This document shows positions 33,240 through 44,600 of a stretch of 64,000 nt of DNA, one piece after another. The position numbers and the translations under genes were made by a program. Within the stretch, counting starts at the first letter, position 1. Each line of letters begins with the position of its first letter. This stretch comes from Ephydatia muelleri (Eukaryota > Porifera > Demospongiae > Spongillida > Spongillidae). The stretch lies in the NCBI GenBank assembly GCA_013339895.1, contig JABACO010000002.1:17949697-18013696 (forward strand), read 5' to 3'. Under the pieces are notes generated by a model. It ran no database searches, had not been told where the DNA came from, and saw only the letters and a program-made list of their open reading frames with translations.

Positions 33240-33628
33240 AATTTTTTTGATCCCAAGATACAAGTGATTGTACCTCTTGTTGTAATGTGTGACCTCTGAC
33301 AATTTCATGCGATGAATCATCTGCAAAAGTGCTTGTAGATGACCAACAATACACACCATGTACCTCTGACCTTCATTGTAAAATGGAGTAGCAATGTGAT
33401 GTTCAGCACAAAGTTGGCATTTGTAAACCTCCATTCTATTACTTTCCTCTTCAGATACTCCAACACAACAGCCATGATACCATTCCCCACAGAAGTCACA
33501 TCCGATCATGAACCTAGTTTAAGATTATCATATGACTTTCTTAATAAAGGCACTATAATTCAATTACTTTGCTGAATCTAAAGGTTTTCGGCATATGCAA
33601 TACACCAGAACTTGAGACTCATCCTTCA
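33240..33628 (-). CDS. PHD-finger exons of the MULE protein
   Basis: Exon 33628-33568 (VKDESQVLVYCICRKPLDSA) joins the exon starting at 33513 (KFMIGCDFCGEWYHGCCVGV...YKCQLC) across a 54-nt intron with matching phase 2. Together they give a complete C4HC3 PHD finger: CIC, CDFC, H..C, CQLC. The CICRKP...FMIGCD...WYHG pattern is like PHD fingers that bind methylated histone H3K4. Presence in a transposon suggests targeting to active chromatin (inference). The lower end of the second exon is uncertain. Confidence 0.8.
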
Positions 33629-33990
33629 CTGGGACAGATCTGCTTTCATTGTAGTTCAGCTTCATGTAATGAACATGTAATAAACATTGCTATCATGCTA
33701 CAAAATGTTAATAAAATAATATTATATACGTGTACACATGTTATGAATCTAACCTTGCATCCTCTGTACCGACGTGATACTGGTCAAATAATTCAACCTC
33801 ACACAATGTAATATTCTACTGATGAATCAGACTTCATAACTGCTTACCGTGTCCTCCACCTGTAGTGGCTGGTGTAGACTATACTCCTGACGTATAAGAG
33901 ATTCTTCATAATCTCCACTTTCTGCAACACTATGATGCTGCAAGTCATCTAAACTAAATGCAGGTAACTATGCTGTACCAGTCATTTGCT

Positions 33991-34260
33991 TCATAATGTA
34001 CGCACATTGCCTCTGTTGGTCTGCCAACATTTGTACACTGCTAAAACATACTTAGCACATGGCTTGTTGCAATTTGACAAAGCTGAAGCAATTAAAAACC
34101 AGTACCCCTTGGGGGCACTTCTTGATGCATCAGGAGGAGGCCAGCCCCTCTCTCTAAGAATAGCAGCGAGTCTTTCTATATCAATGTTGTATTTCTTTTT
34201 TCCCTGCAACATATATACTTCAATATTCACAAAGAATATACAAACTAGTAAACATACCAT
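33991..34260 (-). CDS. Upstream exon of the MULE gene, unrecognised domain
   Basis: Open frame with YNIDIERLAAILRERGWPPP, DASRSAPKGYWFLIASALSN and YVLAVYKCWQTNRG. It lies 5' of the PHD exons. The Trp/Arg-rich pattern could be a DNA-binding region, but I do not recognise it. The start codon is uncertain because the first 20 residues may be intron. Confidence 0.45.
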   Translation of the reverse strand: MVCLLVCIFFVNIEVYMLQGKKKYNIDIERLAAILRERGWPPPDASRSAPKGYWFLIASALSNCNKPCAKYVLAVYKCWQTNRGNVRTL

Positions 34261-34501
34261 GACTTCAAAGATAGATTGTATTGCAAGCAGATTTATTTTA
34301 TCCCTTATATATTCGAAAAGAACATATTACATTAACCATCAATCAAAATAGAACAATTTGTGCCACTCAACTAAATGTGATAGAGTACAAAGGAATCCAT
34401 GCACAAGAATGAATGCAATCACCAATAAAAATTAATCAACTTTGAGGTCAGTCATAAGGATTGTTATCAGCAAAACAGGATATATCCTCCAGATCAAAGT
34501 T

Positions 34502-34680
34502 GAAAAATTATGACAAAGCTTTTGGTGTGCACGTGTGCGCATGAGCATAGTGGACTGGAATTAGGAGACAGAGACTGGTGAGGCTATATAGGAGCACTCA
34601 CATACGGTCACATGATGTCACTGCACTCACAGCATTACCCCATGTCCTCTAGTTTTGATGACCAAATTTGACAAAGCTAT

Positions 34681-34733
<53 letters not shown>

Positions 34734-34998
34734 ACACAAGTGGAATGGACTGGCATAGGGAGGGATGGACTGGGGAGGCTATAGTATAGAAGCACTCAGA
34801 TAAGGTTCCTTGATGTCACTGCACTCACAGAATTACCCTAGGTCCTCTGGTTCTGATGACCAAAGTTGACAAAGCCATGGTGAGTGGGTGTGTGTGTGTG
34901 TGTGTACACAAGTGGAATGGACTGGCATAGGGAGGGGTGGACTGGTGAGGCTATAGTATAGATGCACTCAGATAAGGTCACTTGATGTCACTGCACTC
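34502..34998. repeat. Three tandem ~180-bp units with embedded (GT)n
   Basis: Each unit carries GTGGAATGGACTGGCATAGG-like, GAGGCTATA, GATGTCACTGCACTCACA and GATGACCAAAGTTGACAAAG segments, separated by GT tracts (34681-34730 and 34886-34904). The repeats lie just inside the right end of the MULE, upstream of its genes. Confidence 0.75.
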
Positions 34999-35184
34999 AC
35001 TATAGGTCAAGATGCAATGCCGTTCATGTAATGTATTAAATATGCATGCGATGGGTAAGCGTGTTACACAAATTTCAATGAATGCGCGCGCTGTTGTAGG
35101 TGTTAATGAAGTTAATTGTTTAGGAATGTTAGGCTGTGGAATGTTGGGCCAACTTCTAATCGGTCGTAATTTGCTGTTGTGAAT

Positions 35185-35330
35185 CATTAATAATTCAAAG
35201 GCTGCCTTAGTTTCTCACTCTTGCGTTTTTCCATCATGTGCCTAAGAGGTGCTCGATCATCACAGGGGCGTGCATTCAGATCCAGTGTGATTGATCTGGC
35301 TGTTGCAGAAGCCAAGATTCCCTCACACAT
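35185..35330 (+). pseudogene. 3' fragment of a retrotransposon polyprotein
   Basis: A frame reading CLSFSLLRFSIMCLRGARSS then IDLAVAEAKIPSH-stop matches the C-terminal pattern of the RT family seen at 29860-29990 (ARLMFAILRATNLCICGSRV). It starts at the MULE right flank, so the MULE may have inserted into this retrotransposon. The left flank (23330-23404) shows no obvious continuation. Confidence 0.5.
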
Positions 35331-35508
35331 TAACTGCATCCTTTGTGTGCATATCTACATACCCTACTTTGTATCATTTCTTATTCACATTGGTGTATAT
35401 GACACTGTAGCTTGAAATTATCTCTGTTTATACATGGTCATTATTGATGAGCTTTACAAATATACAGTACATGTATAAAATACACATCAAACACAGACAG
35501 GTACGGTT
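35331..35508. other. Short stretch between two retrotransposon fragments
   Basis: No gene seen; probably 3' untranslated remnants of the converging fragments. Confidence 0.35.
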
Positions 35509-36090
35509 CTACACTCTTCGGAGAATGGCTCTGGCATTTGCTCTAATCAAGCAAATGCTTAAGTTGGAGAACAGGTCGAAAGAAGCCTGTGACTTTGGCA
35601 GGGACTTGTGGATTGCAAGCCGAGCAGCAACTTGTGCAAAAAACAATGAAGCCTCTTTACCCCAAGCCCCATAGGAATCAACTGCTAGAGGGGTTGAGAC
35701 CCACCCTAGAGCTGAACACTTTTCATCGTTGGCCTGGTGTTTCCTGCTCTCCGTTGCCTCAAGGACTGCATCAAACGTTGCTCCCGCTTCAGCTAAAGTA
35801 GAAGGGTTAAGCGGTGAGACAACGGAGATGTCCAGGGCCACGGGCCTCCCAAGGTTCCAATTATGCAACAGAATATCGGCAGGGTCGTGACTGAGAATGG
35901 TTGGGAAAGAGCCCAGCGCCAACTTCAACTTGGACAGAAGCATGCGCACGGTGAAGGAAGTGCACTACAGTGTATTCAAAGGGGCCATAAATATGGCGGC
36001 ATGATCCCACTGCAGCAAAAGGAGTTAGTCTCACCATGGACCCGACACACCCCGCTCGGAGAGAGATCATGGAACACATGATGCACATGT
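35509..36090 (-). pseudogene. 5'-truncated retrotransposon, nuclease-like C-terminus
   Basis: A 146-residue open frame (35949-35509) with DPADILLHNWNLGRPVALDI, SVVSPLNPSTL, ESRKHQANDEKC and PLAVDSYGAWGKEA, ending SICLIRANARAILRRV-stop. This is the C-terminal region of a widespread cnidarian and sponge RT family, and the A-D-(I)-L...A-x-D pattern fits a restriction-like nuclease. A trace of the zinc region (WDHAAIFM) lies upstream in a broken frame to about 36090. RT itself is missing. Confidence 0.6.
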
Positions 36091-36159
36091 GGCAGAGAAA
36101 GACATTGCCTTTGCCTCCCCGGGTGTACCCCAGAGGGCGAGGACGACCCACAGTACTAT

Positions 36160-36740
36160 TTCTTGACTGGCCACCTGCATGGCCACATCCAACGACCAGT
36201 TCCTCTTGCCTCCTGAGGTGGCCCAGTCCTTCCTTCCCTCACTTCCCGTGAGCCATCTCCCCGGCCAGAGGCCAGAGTCACGTGACCACCTCCAGGCTGG
36301 GGGAGAAGGGCGTGGCTACCTGTGAGAGGAAATCAGGGGCGCTGCACCTCTCCATGCTCAGATCCGTGTTTGGGTCCAGAACGGGACAGGGATGGCTGCA
36401 GGGGTGAGGACGGGAGATCCCTCAGGCTCCACACCAAGAGGAAGTCAAAACGGACCACCAGATGTTTATGAGGACAATCCTGCAGGGAGATATGTCGATA
36501 TAAAACATCACTAGCTAATTTGTGTATCCTGTAGGGACCCTACCAGAGGCAATGAAGCTTTCTAAAGGGACTTGCATTCCAGACCTGCTGAGCATCCTGT
36601 TACAACCGGCATCCTCCAGAATACCCGGTTCATCTGTCACAAGCTCTAGCTGTATGGAGTGAGGGAGAGAATATCCTGAATGAACGGGTTGCGTGACTGA
36701 GGTCCATGAGGGGTAAGCTTTATCGGCAAGTGCCAACAAA
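36160..36740. other. Unassigned stretch
   Basis: Moderately GC-rich DNA. A 74-codon minus-strand frame (36515-36739) has no recognisable domain. Confidence 0.4.
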
Positions 36741-36743
36741 TCC

Positions 36744-36925
36744 CATGCAAGATAGTCTCCGAAGCTCTCTGGCTAGCCCCATGCAAGATAGTCTCCGAAG
36801 CTCTCTGGCTAGCCCATGCAAGATAGTCTCCGAAGCTCTCTGGCTAGCCCCATGCAAGATAGTCTCCGAAGCTCTCTGGCTAGCCCATGCAAGATAGTCT
36901 CCGAAGCTCTCTGGCTAGCCCCATC
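36744..36925. repeat. 35/36-bp tandem repeat, 5 units
   Basis: The unit is CATGCAAGATAGTCTCCGAA then GCTCTCTGGCTAGCCC, alternating between 36 and 35 bp by one C. Confidence 0.9.
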
Positions 36926-36955
36926 CATGTTTTTGCGTCTGCCTCAACCCAACCG

Positions 36956-37195
36956 GTGCTGCATTGAGAGGCGTGTCTTGACAGCATCCATATATGGTAT
37001 ATAGTGCTGCATTGAGAGGCGTGTCTTGACAGCATCCATATATGGTATATAGTGCTGCATTGAGAGGCGTGTCTTGACAGCATCCATATATGGTATATAG
37101 TGCTGCATTGAGAGGCGTGTCTTGACAGCATCCATATATTGTATATAGTACTGCATTGAGAGGCGTGTCTTGACAGCATCCATATATGGTATACA
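36956..37195. repeat. 48-bp tandem repeat, 5 units
   Basis: The unit begins GTGCTGCATTGAGAGGCGTG and continues TCTTGACAGCATCCATATAT. The period is divisible by three, so three overlapping minus-strand frames stay open; none looks like a gene. Confidence 0.9.
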
Positions 37196-37423
37196 GTCCA
37201 CACCATGCTGCCTCCATGCATGATCTAGCTGACCCTAACGGAATAGCTCATCTTCAAGCAGCGAGACTCGTTCTTACCTTTATTCTCCTCGACAATGCTA
37301 GCCTCCAGTATATGTACAACCACATGTTCTATTCATAGCTTGAAGTCCACTCTGAGGAGGACAACCTCCACGAAGGACAATTTTTCAACACACCACTGTG
37401 TGCATGTATGTGTGTTTGTTTGA

Positions 37424-37432
37424 GAGAGAGAG

Positions 37433-37471
<39 letters not shown>

Positions 37472-37480
37472 AGAGAGAGA
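37424..37480. repeat. GA microsatellite
   Basis: Runs of GAGAGA with two short interruptions. Confidence 0.85.
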
Positions 37481-37822
37481 GACACACCATTTGCACAGTC
37501 TCCACCCAACTCCACCTATTTTCATACATCCACAACATGTATCTAATATATACTTATTACTTACACATCCAGCTGAATGTACAAGCTACATCCGAGCGAA
37601 GATTGATATGCGGATCTTCTCAGCTCGAATGATGAGCTAGTACATCTCACGTGATACGCTGGTTGTCAATTAAGAAATAATTATATCCATACGTGCATTG
37701 GTTATAAATAGGTGTGTCAAAGTTGCGGTTCAGCTGATAGTTACCGCATTATCTTAATTAGCGGCAACCTCCTGAAAAATTGGAGGTTTGTATAGATCGT
37801 CGACTAGGGTCTTAACCTTGAC

Positions 37823-39464
37823 ATGAATTCGCGGCAAGCCTCAGCTGCTATAGCGATAATTCAAGGGGAAGCGTCCCTTCTTCTCGCCGCCATGCGAAGG
37901 GGCAGTCGGTGGGGCGGTCCTTCCAGAGTGGTAGGGTCAATTGCACCGTAGCTAAGAGGAGTTTAGTGTCCCACTTTTTCTCGGCAGGAGGACCAAGACC
38001 CTCTGATACAGCAGCTGCACCAGCTCCAACAAAGGCTAGCCAGCGTCGCCGGAATATGGGAACTGAATGGAGAATTCTTGAAACCCTTTTGTGACGTGGT
38101 GTTGTCTGACGATACAAGTGGGCCGGTGACTGGAATGGCCATATCGTCTGTGGAGAAGTTCCTGACCTATGGCATGCTAGGTAACAGAGATGGACGTGTG
38201 GGGGAAGGGTGCATTCGACGAAGTCACGTATTTTACACACGCGATGTTTGTTGTGACAATGCACAAAAGGACAGCCAATTATTCAGTACGCACGCACGGA
38301 TGAGTTGATGTGTGTGTGTGTGTGTGTACAGGTATTCTGTGTGCATGTAGTGGTCAGTGTTTCATAGCCTCATAAGTAACCACTCCTTCCTTCTCTATGC
38401 AACATGTACTGAGTACTAGATCATGATTGAACCATCTTGAATTAAACTTAAAGCTTAGTTACCTGAGTGGATAGTCTCAAAGTTCTATCTCTCTACCCTC
38501 CCTCCTCCCCATTCCAGTGCCCACCTCCCTCCTCCCCATGCCAGTGCCCCACCTCCCTCCTCCCCATTCCAGTGCCCATCATCCTCCTCCCCACTCCAGT
38601 GCCCCACCTCCCTCCTCCCCACTCCAGTGCCCCACCTCCCTCCTCCCCAATCCAGTGCCCCACCTCCCTCCTCCCCATGCCAGTGCCCCACCTCCCTCCT
38701 CCCCATTCCAGTGCCCCACCTCTCTACCCTCCCTTCACTCACATGCCTCATTTAAAGGTCTTCTTTTTGTTCTTTTTAGACCCCACCCACCCCAACTCAG
38801 CAGCCATTATAGAGGCTGTATCGGACGCCATTACTCACGCCAGGTTTGTTGGCACCAATCAGACGAGCGACGAGGTTGTGTTGATGAAAATTGTGGAGGT
38901 TAGGGTGTGAAGCAATGCTTGTTTCCATGGCAGCATACATGACTCCTCCTCCTCCAGGTTCTCCACACTATTTTGGGTGCCCCTGTTGGGAGGTTGCTAA
39001 GCAACGAGAGTGTCTGTGAGCTGATGCAGTCATGTTTTCGAATATGCTTCGAGATGAGGCTGAGTGGTGAGGGAGGTGGGCGTGGTAGTGGGCGGGGCTG
39101 AGGATTAGAAAGGGATGTGGGTGTGGCAATGGGAGGGGTTTGCATAGGGAAAGTGCATAAAATTTCGTATTGCATTGTTCTAATTGTCTTCTATGTACAT
39201 GTACCCACACATGCACACACACACATGCACACCCACATACACACACACACACACACATGCACACACACATGCACACACACATGCACACACACATGCACAC
39301 ACACACATGCACACACACACATGCACACACACACATGCACACACACACATGCACACACACACACACACACACACACATGCACACACACACACACACACAT
39401 ACGCACACACACATGCACACATGTACACACACACATGCACACACACACATGCACACATACACAT

Positions 39465-39505
<41 letters not shown>

Positions 39506-40662
39506 CACACACACACATGTACACACACACATGCTACCAGAGCTGCTGAGATGCTTTGCGGAGAGCAAACTGCTTAGCATGGTGCAGATGCTGTTCTCCT
39601 GTCTGCACACGCTATCAGAGGAGGCCTGGGGAGGAGCAGATGACGTTTGTTCTGTTGACCAGACTTTGCACTGCAAGGAAGAGACTGGGGAAGAGCAAAA
39701 TCATGTGACCACGGAAGGAGATGACGAGAACAAGGGGACAGCCCCTGAAGCCCCTCCCACTGAGGAAGGGGAGGAGGAGACCAAGCAAACTGGGGAGGAG
39801 GAGCTGGATCCTCCTCCCTTGGATGCTCCTCCCACTTCCTCTCTCTCCTGTGTCCCCGAAAAGCATCGAAGTGTTGCTCCGTATGGTCTACCCTGTGTGA
39901 GAGAGTTGCTTAGATTCCTCATCTCAATAATCAACTCCAGGGATAGGTAGATGTGATCCTTATGTCATTATACTTCACCTCCCTCCCCTCTCCTCTACTC
40001 CTCCCACTTCCCCTCATCTGTTTGCTTTTACCTTTAACATCACCTTCCTCCTCTTCTTCCTCCGCTCTCCTCCCTCTCCCCTCCCTCTCCCCTCCCTCTC
40101 CCTTCCCCTCCCTCTTCTCTCTCCTCCCCTCTACCCCTCCCTCTTCCCCTCATCTGTTTGGTTTTCCCTTTAACTCCTGGGTAGGCACAACTCAGAAGCC
40201 TTGGTGACGATAGGTCTGAACTTGGTGTGTGCAGCTCTGGAGTGTAGTGGTCCAGTTGTGTGCCAGTACCAGTCTCTCCTGCTCCTTATCCAAGATGGCC
40301 TCTGCAGAAATCTGTGTACTGTAAGTGAACAGGTTGGAGGGTATCCCTCACTGCACCTGTGTTGCCATGGTGCTCCATGTGTTGCCATGGTGCTCCATGT
40401 GTTGCCATGGTGCTCCATGTGTTGCCATGATGCCTTTCTTTCCACCAGCTTCTCCAACATGACAGCTTTGCGGTGTTCAGTAGAGCTCTCAAGAACTACT
40501 ACATTCTGTTCATCTGTGCCAGACAACACCTGAAGCTGCAACTGGAGGTGTGTTGTGTGTATGTGTGTGTGTGTGTGTGTGTGTATGTGTGTATTTACGT
40601 GTGTATGTATGTATTTACGTGTGTATGTGCGTGTGCGTGCGTGTGTGTGTGTTGTGTGTGTA

Positions 40663-40693
<31 letters not shown>

Positions 40694-40819
40694 ACAAATA
40701 TATATGTTCATTGCTCTACATGTAGATGGTCTGCAGTTGGAGGTGTGTTTATGTGTTGTATGTGTGTGTATGTTTGATATTACAATGTTTCATGCTTAAA
40801 TGTGTGTACGTATGTGTGT

Positions 40820-40850
<31 letters not shown>

Positions 40851-41678
40851 CATATGTGTTCATTGTTTTAATGGTTTCAGATGTTTCTGAATATTCTGAT
40901 CGATCTCATCTCCTCTGAGAACCTGAAATGTCCAATGGATCGTAGAGAGCTGGCACTGGAGTGTGTTCTACAGGTGACACCTCTGGGTGGCTTGTCTGCA
41001 TCATAACTCCCCTGTACCCCATTCTCCTCCCCATCACCTTCTTCCTCCTCCCCATCACCTTCAGTTCTGCCATGTTCAACACTTTGCAGCCGAGATTTTT
41101 GTCAATTTTGACTGTCAGCTGTACATGTCTAATGTGTTTGAAAACCTCACCAAAGTGTTGTCCAAGGTATGTCTTGGTAACCATGGCAACCATGGAGCTA
41201 GATGTGGTAGTGTTAATAGTAAGTGTGGTTAATTAATCATGTAATTAGTCATTGAGTTCTGTCACTAAACAAATTTAAATGGCTCCATGAATGCTTGACA
41301 CATTGTACTATTTGCATGACCTGTGTGTATACACATACACACCACACACACACCACACACACCACACACACCACACATACACAGAATGCCTTTCAGGTAC
41401 CTTCCAGCCTCACTCCTGTCCATCTAATGTCCCTGGAGGCTCTCTATGCTGTCATGACAACCATCCAGAGTGGCCACACCCCCACTCCCTTCTCTGAGGC
41501 CCAACCCACTTCTCAGTCACTTCCACCCTATCAGGATGACCACGCCCCCATAGTCCATGCCTCCTCCCCATCTCTGTACAAAGGGGAGGGGCCAGATGGT
41601 CATGTGGTGGTGGAGGTCAGGGAGGGGGCGGGGCCACCTCCATTGAAAGTACTTCAGGCCATCTGCCAAAAAAAGAAG
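37823..41678 (+). CDS. GBF1: GBF1 exons 1-10: DCB and HUS domains
   Basis: Ten exons, all in frame. Exon 1 to 2 uses a 57-nt intron. Exons 3-4 read [20 protein letters not shown] and [20 protein letters not shown], strongly GBF1-like. Exon 5 has an acidic, Pro-rich insert ([19 protein letters not shown]) before [19 protein letters not shown]. Exons 6-9 read [18 protein letters not shown] through [14 protein letters not shown], the HUS region. Exon 10 starts [20 protein letters not shown]. These domains drive dimerisation and membrane targeting in the family. Confidence 0.85.
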
Positions 41679-44600
41679 GTACTGTTGCCATGGTATTGTC
41701 GTGGTGTTTTATAACTATTTAATAAGATCACAATTGCCAATGGAGGAGGGAGGAGAGAAGAGAAGGTGGGGGTAATAGATTTTGCAATGTGGTAACCATA
41801 GAAACATAATTGATTGACTTGGGATGTTCATTACCATTAATAACTCACTCAAGGGATATGGTATAAACAGATGGTATAAACAGCTCTTGACCATTACACA
41901 GTGCTCCAATTAACCACTGAGATGGTAATATTGTAGACAATTGGATACAATAAAAGTTTGACATGACTTTAGGCTCCGCCCATCTCCTCCTCCCCAGGTC
42001 ATGCTAGTGGCCACAGAGCTCTTCAACAAGAAGGCCAGCTCAGCAGTGGAGGCATCTGGTGAAGCAAGGTGTCTTCACCTCACCTCCCAATCCTGAGGAG
42101 GTAGCCAGCTTTCTCCATGACAACCAGGGCTGCACAAGGCCATGATTGGAGACTACATAGGGGACCGGAGGAACATAGACAATCCTCAATGCTTATGTTG
42201 GGTAGGCCTGGGGAGGAGACACGTGATGTGATAAAGGGTCTTCATTTCCTCCCTCCCTCTCCTTCATCCCCTTCCCCTCCTCCCGGAAAGGAAGAAAAGG
42301 TCCAGAAGAAAAGGGTCCGAGGAAAAGTCACTGCGAAGAAAATCGGAAAGGAATAACCCCAAGAGCTCCTCCCCGAAGAAAGTAAAGGCAGAGAAGAAAG
42401 GAAGCCCTCTCCCCTCCTCCCCTTCCCTCCCCTTCCCTCCCCTCCCTTCCCTCCCCCTTTCTCCCTCTCTTACCCTTCCCTTCCTCCCTCCTCCCTACCC
42501 TCCCTCTCCCTCCCCCTCTCTCCTCTCCTCCCCCTTTATTAGGAGGTTTTACTGTCAGTGGTGTTGATTTGGTGGAGTCGTTGAGACATTTCCTGGAAGC
42601 TTTCAGACTTGGCCCAGTGAATCTCCCATCATCTCACGCATCCTTGAGACCTTCACAGAACACTGGCTGGTGAGCCACACCCTCTGACCATGCCCTTCAA
42701 CACCACACCATCTAGCCCACGCCTTAAATAGGGAGAGTAGGTTGTGCCCAAAGCAATGGGGGAGGGGAGGAGGGGACAGAGGTATTTGCATCCCTCACAC
42801 TAACATACATCGAGGGGTGTTCTCAAGTGCACACCTTTTCAACCTCATGTGGTTTGAGAAGACAACTGTTTGAATGTGATTTTGGGGTATGGTTGCCATG
42901 TTGGTTGCTATGCAGTGAAGATGCTTCCCCCGTGCAGAAGTGCAATGAAGCAGGTCTGGGGAAGGTGTTTGCCAACAAGGATGCAGTCTTTGTGCTGGCT
43001 TACTCCATCATCATGCTCAACGTGGTTCTGCATAGTACCAAGGTCAAGGAGAGCATGACACTCCAGGTGGGTCACCTGATCCCAAGCACAATGTCACATG
43101 ACATATACTCACCGATCCCCCCCCTTCCCCCAGCACAATATCACATGACATGCTTTCAGACATGTCACCTGATCCGTGCATAGTGACATACCACATGACA
43201 ATATGCAGACAACCCCCCCCCCCCCCCTCCCACCCCCAAATGGGAACTAAATCACCTTGGTTACCTAATGTGCAACTAGTTCCATTGACATCCGCTGAAT
43301 AGTGGTGTGACTTCTCTATAGATGTGTGGTCACATGACCTGTGTCATTACTAGCATGTGTGGTCACATGACCTGTGTCATTACTAGCATGTGTGGTCACA
43401 TGACCTGTGTCATTACCAGCATGTGTGGTCACATGACCTGTGTCATTACCAGCATGTGTGATCACATGACCTGTGTCATTACTAGCATGTGTGGTCACAT
43501 GACCTGTGTCATTACTAGCATGTGTGCTCACATGACCTGAGTCTTTACTAGCATGTGTGCTCACATGACCTGTGTCTTTACTTGCATGTGTGCTCACATC
43601 ACCTGTGTCATTACTAGCATGTGTGGGTTCTGGTTCCTGGGGTATCCATATATTCTTTTGGTGTAAGCATTGAATGGTTAAAAAAAAATCTCTTGGATTT
43701 CTCCGTATATCATAGTAAAACTAAATGGTTCTAGATCAATTAATTAGATGGCTGATTAACTCAAAAGCCACATTTTTCTATAAACAGGGCTTAGATTATT
43801 TGTGTTTCATATGTTGGTACCAAAATGCAAAAAAAAAAAAAAAAAGAACGTTTAATCATGTACCGTATAATCCCAGATAAACGCCGCGGCGTTTATTCGG
43901 AACATTTTTAATTTTTTCAACCCCTCGTGGTTTAAGTGTTTTCTCTTGAACTATATGTACAAATCAGATGCTATTTTAGAATCTCATAGCCATACACCCC
44001 TACTATTGTGTTGCATTCTTGGTAAGTCTTAATCTTTGTCCTGTTTGAAGTAAGGACCGACGACGTAGGTAACGGTTGCGGTCGCCGCGACCCGTAGTTA
44101 ACGAAGCTATAAATTTTTTGTATTGGTACATTGCTCATCTTGTACCCTTGCCTGATCGATCTGTCAAGTTAGTTATTGCGTTGCGTTGCGTGTTGATTTT
44201 TAGCAGAGCGTACAAAAGCCTTGCTTCTTCCCGCCCTGTTCCTGGCAAAATGGGAGTTGCCATATTAAAATTAATTTCATTCCGCCCTAAATTACAAGCG
44301 CAGCGTATTAACCAATGTAGTGCCCGACCTTATGACATCACCAGTACTATACATCCGGCTATGCGGTAGCGTAATTGCTCAAACTAGTATCATTATTGGA
44401 GCTTAATTTGCATGTGCGCGTACGTGCGTACATACGTAGCGAGATAGCGCATTGACTTGCAACTTGGAATTCATTAAGGATGTCTGCCCCCATTAGAAAG
44501 AAGTCGTACAGTGTAGATTTTAAACTTCAGGTTGTGAGCAAGACTGAGACCAGTAGTATTAGAGCTGCAGCAAGGGAAGCGGGAGTAGATGAAAAACGGG

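Larger units (their letters stand above)
23414..35164 (-). mobile_element. Mutator-like (MULE) transposon with PHD finger, transposase and Ulp1 genes
   Basis: The 9-bp direct repeat CGTAATTTG flanks the element at 23405-23413 and 35165-35173. Immediately inside, the ends are inverted repeats: ACCG, four mismatched bases, then 33 bases (23422-23454 and 35124-35156, GAAGTTRGCCYAACATTCCA...) with three mismatches. A 9-bp target duplication is a Mutator hallmark. All recognised element genes lie on the minus strand: an N-terminal exon near 34260, the PHD finger, the transposase and the Ulp1 protease. A 3.3-kb retrotransposon is nested inside, so the element itself is about 8.4 kb. The right flank is a retrotransposon fragment. 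Confidence 0.85.

Noticed and set aside
36880..37221. Three overlapping minus-strand frames with 16-residue repeats
   Set aside because: Produced by a 48-bp tandem repeat divisible by three.
39117..39950. 277-codon frame with His/Thr repeats joined to GBF1 exon 5
   Set aside because: The first part is CA-repeat intron; the real exon begins after ACCAG at 39541.
42240..42370. Lys-rich frame ([16 protein letters not shown]) as a GBF1 exon
   Set aside because: It does not match GBF1 between exons 11 and 12, and a GTAGG donor plus the TTATTAG acceptor remove it as intron.
43316..43597. Frames on both strands with 11-residue repeats
   Set aside because: Produced by a 33-bp tandem repeat; possible CRISPR-like look excluded because units are contiguous with no unique spacers.
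44076..44369. 97-codon frame in the pogo left arm, mirrored at 46907-47245
   Set aside because: The mirror copy shows it is the inverted arm read on opposite strands; no domain.
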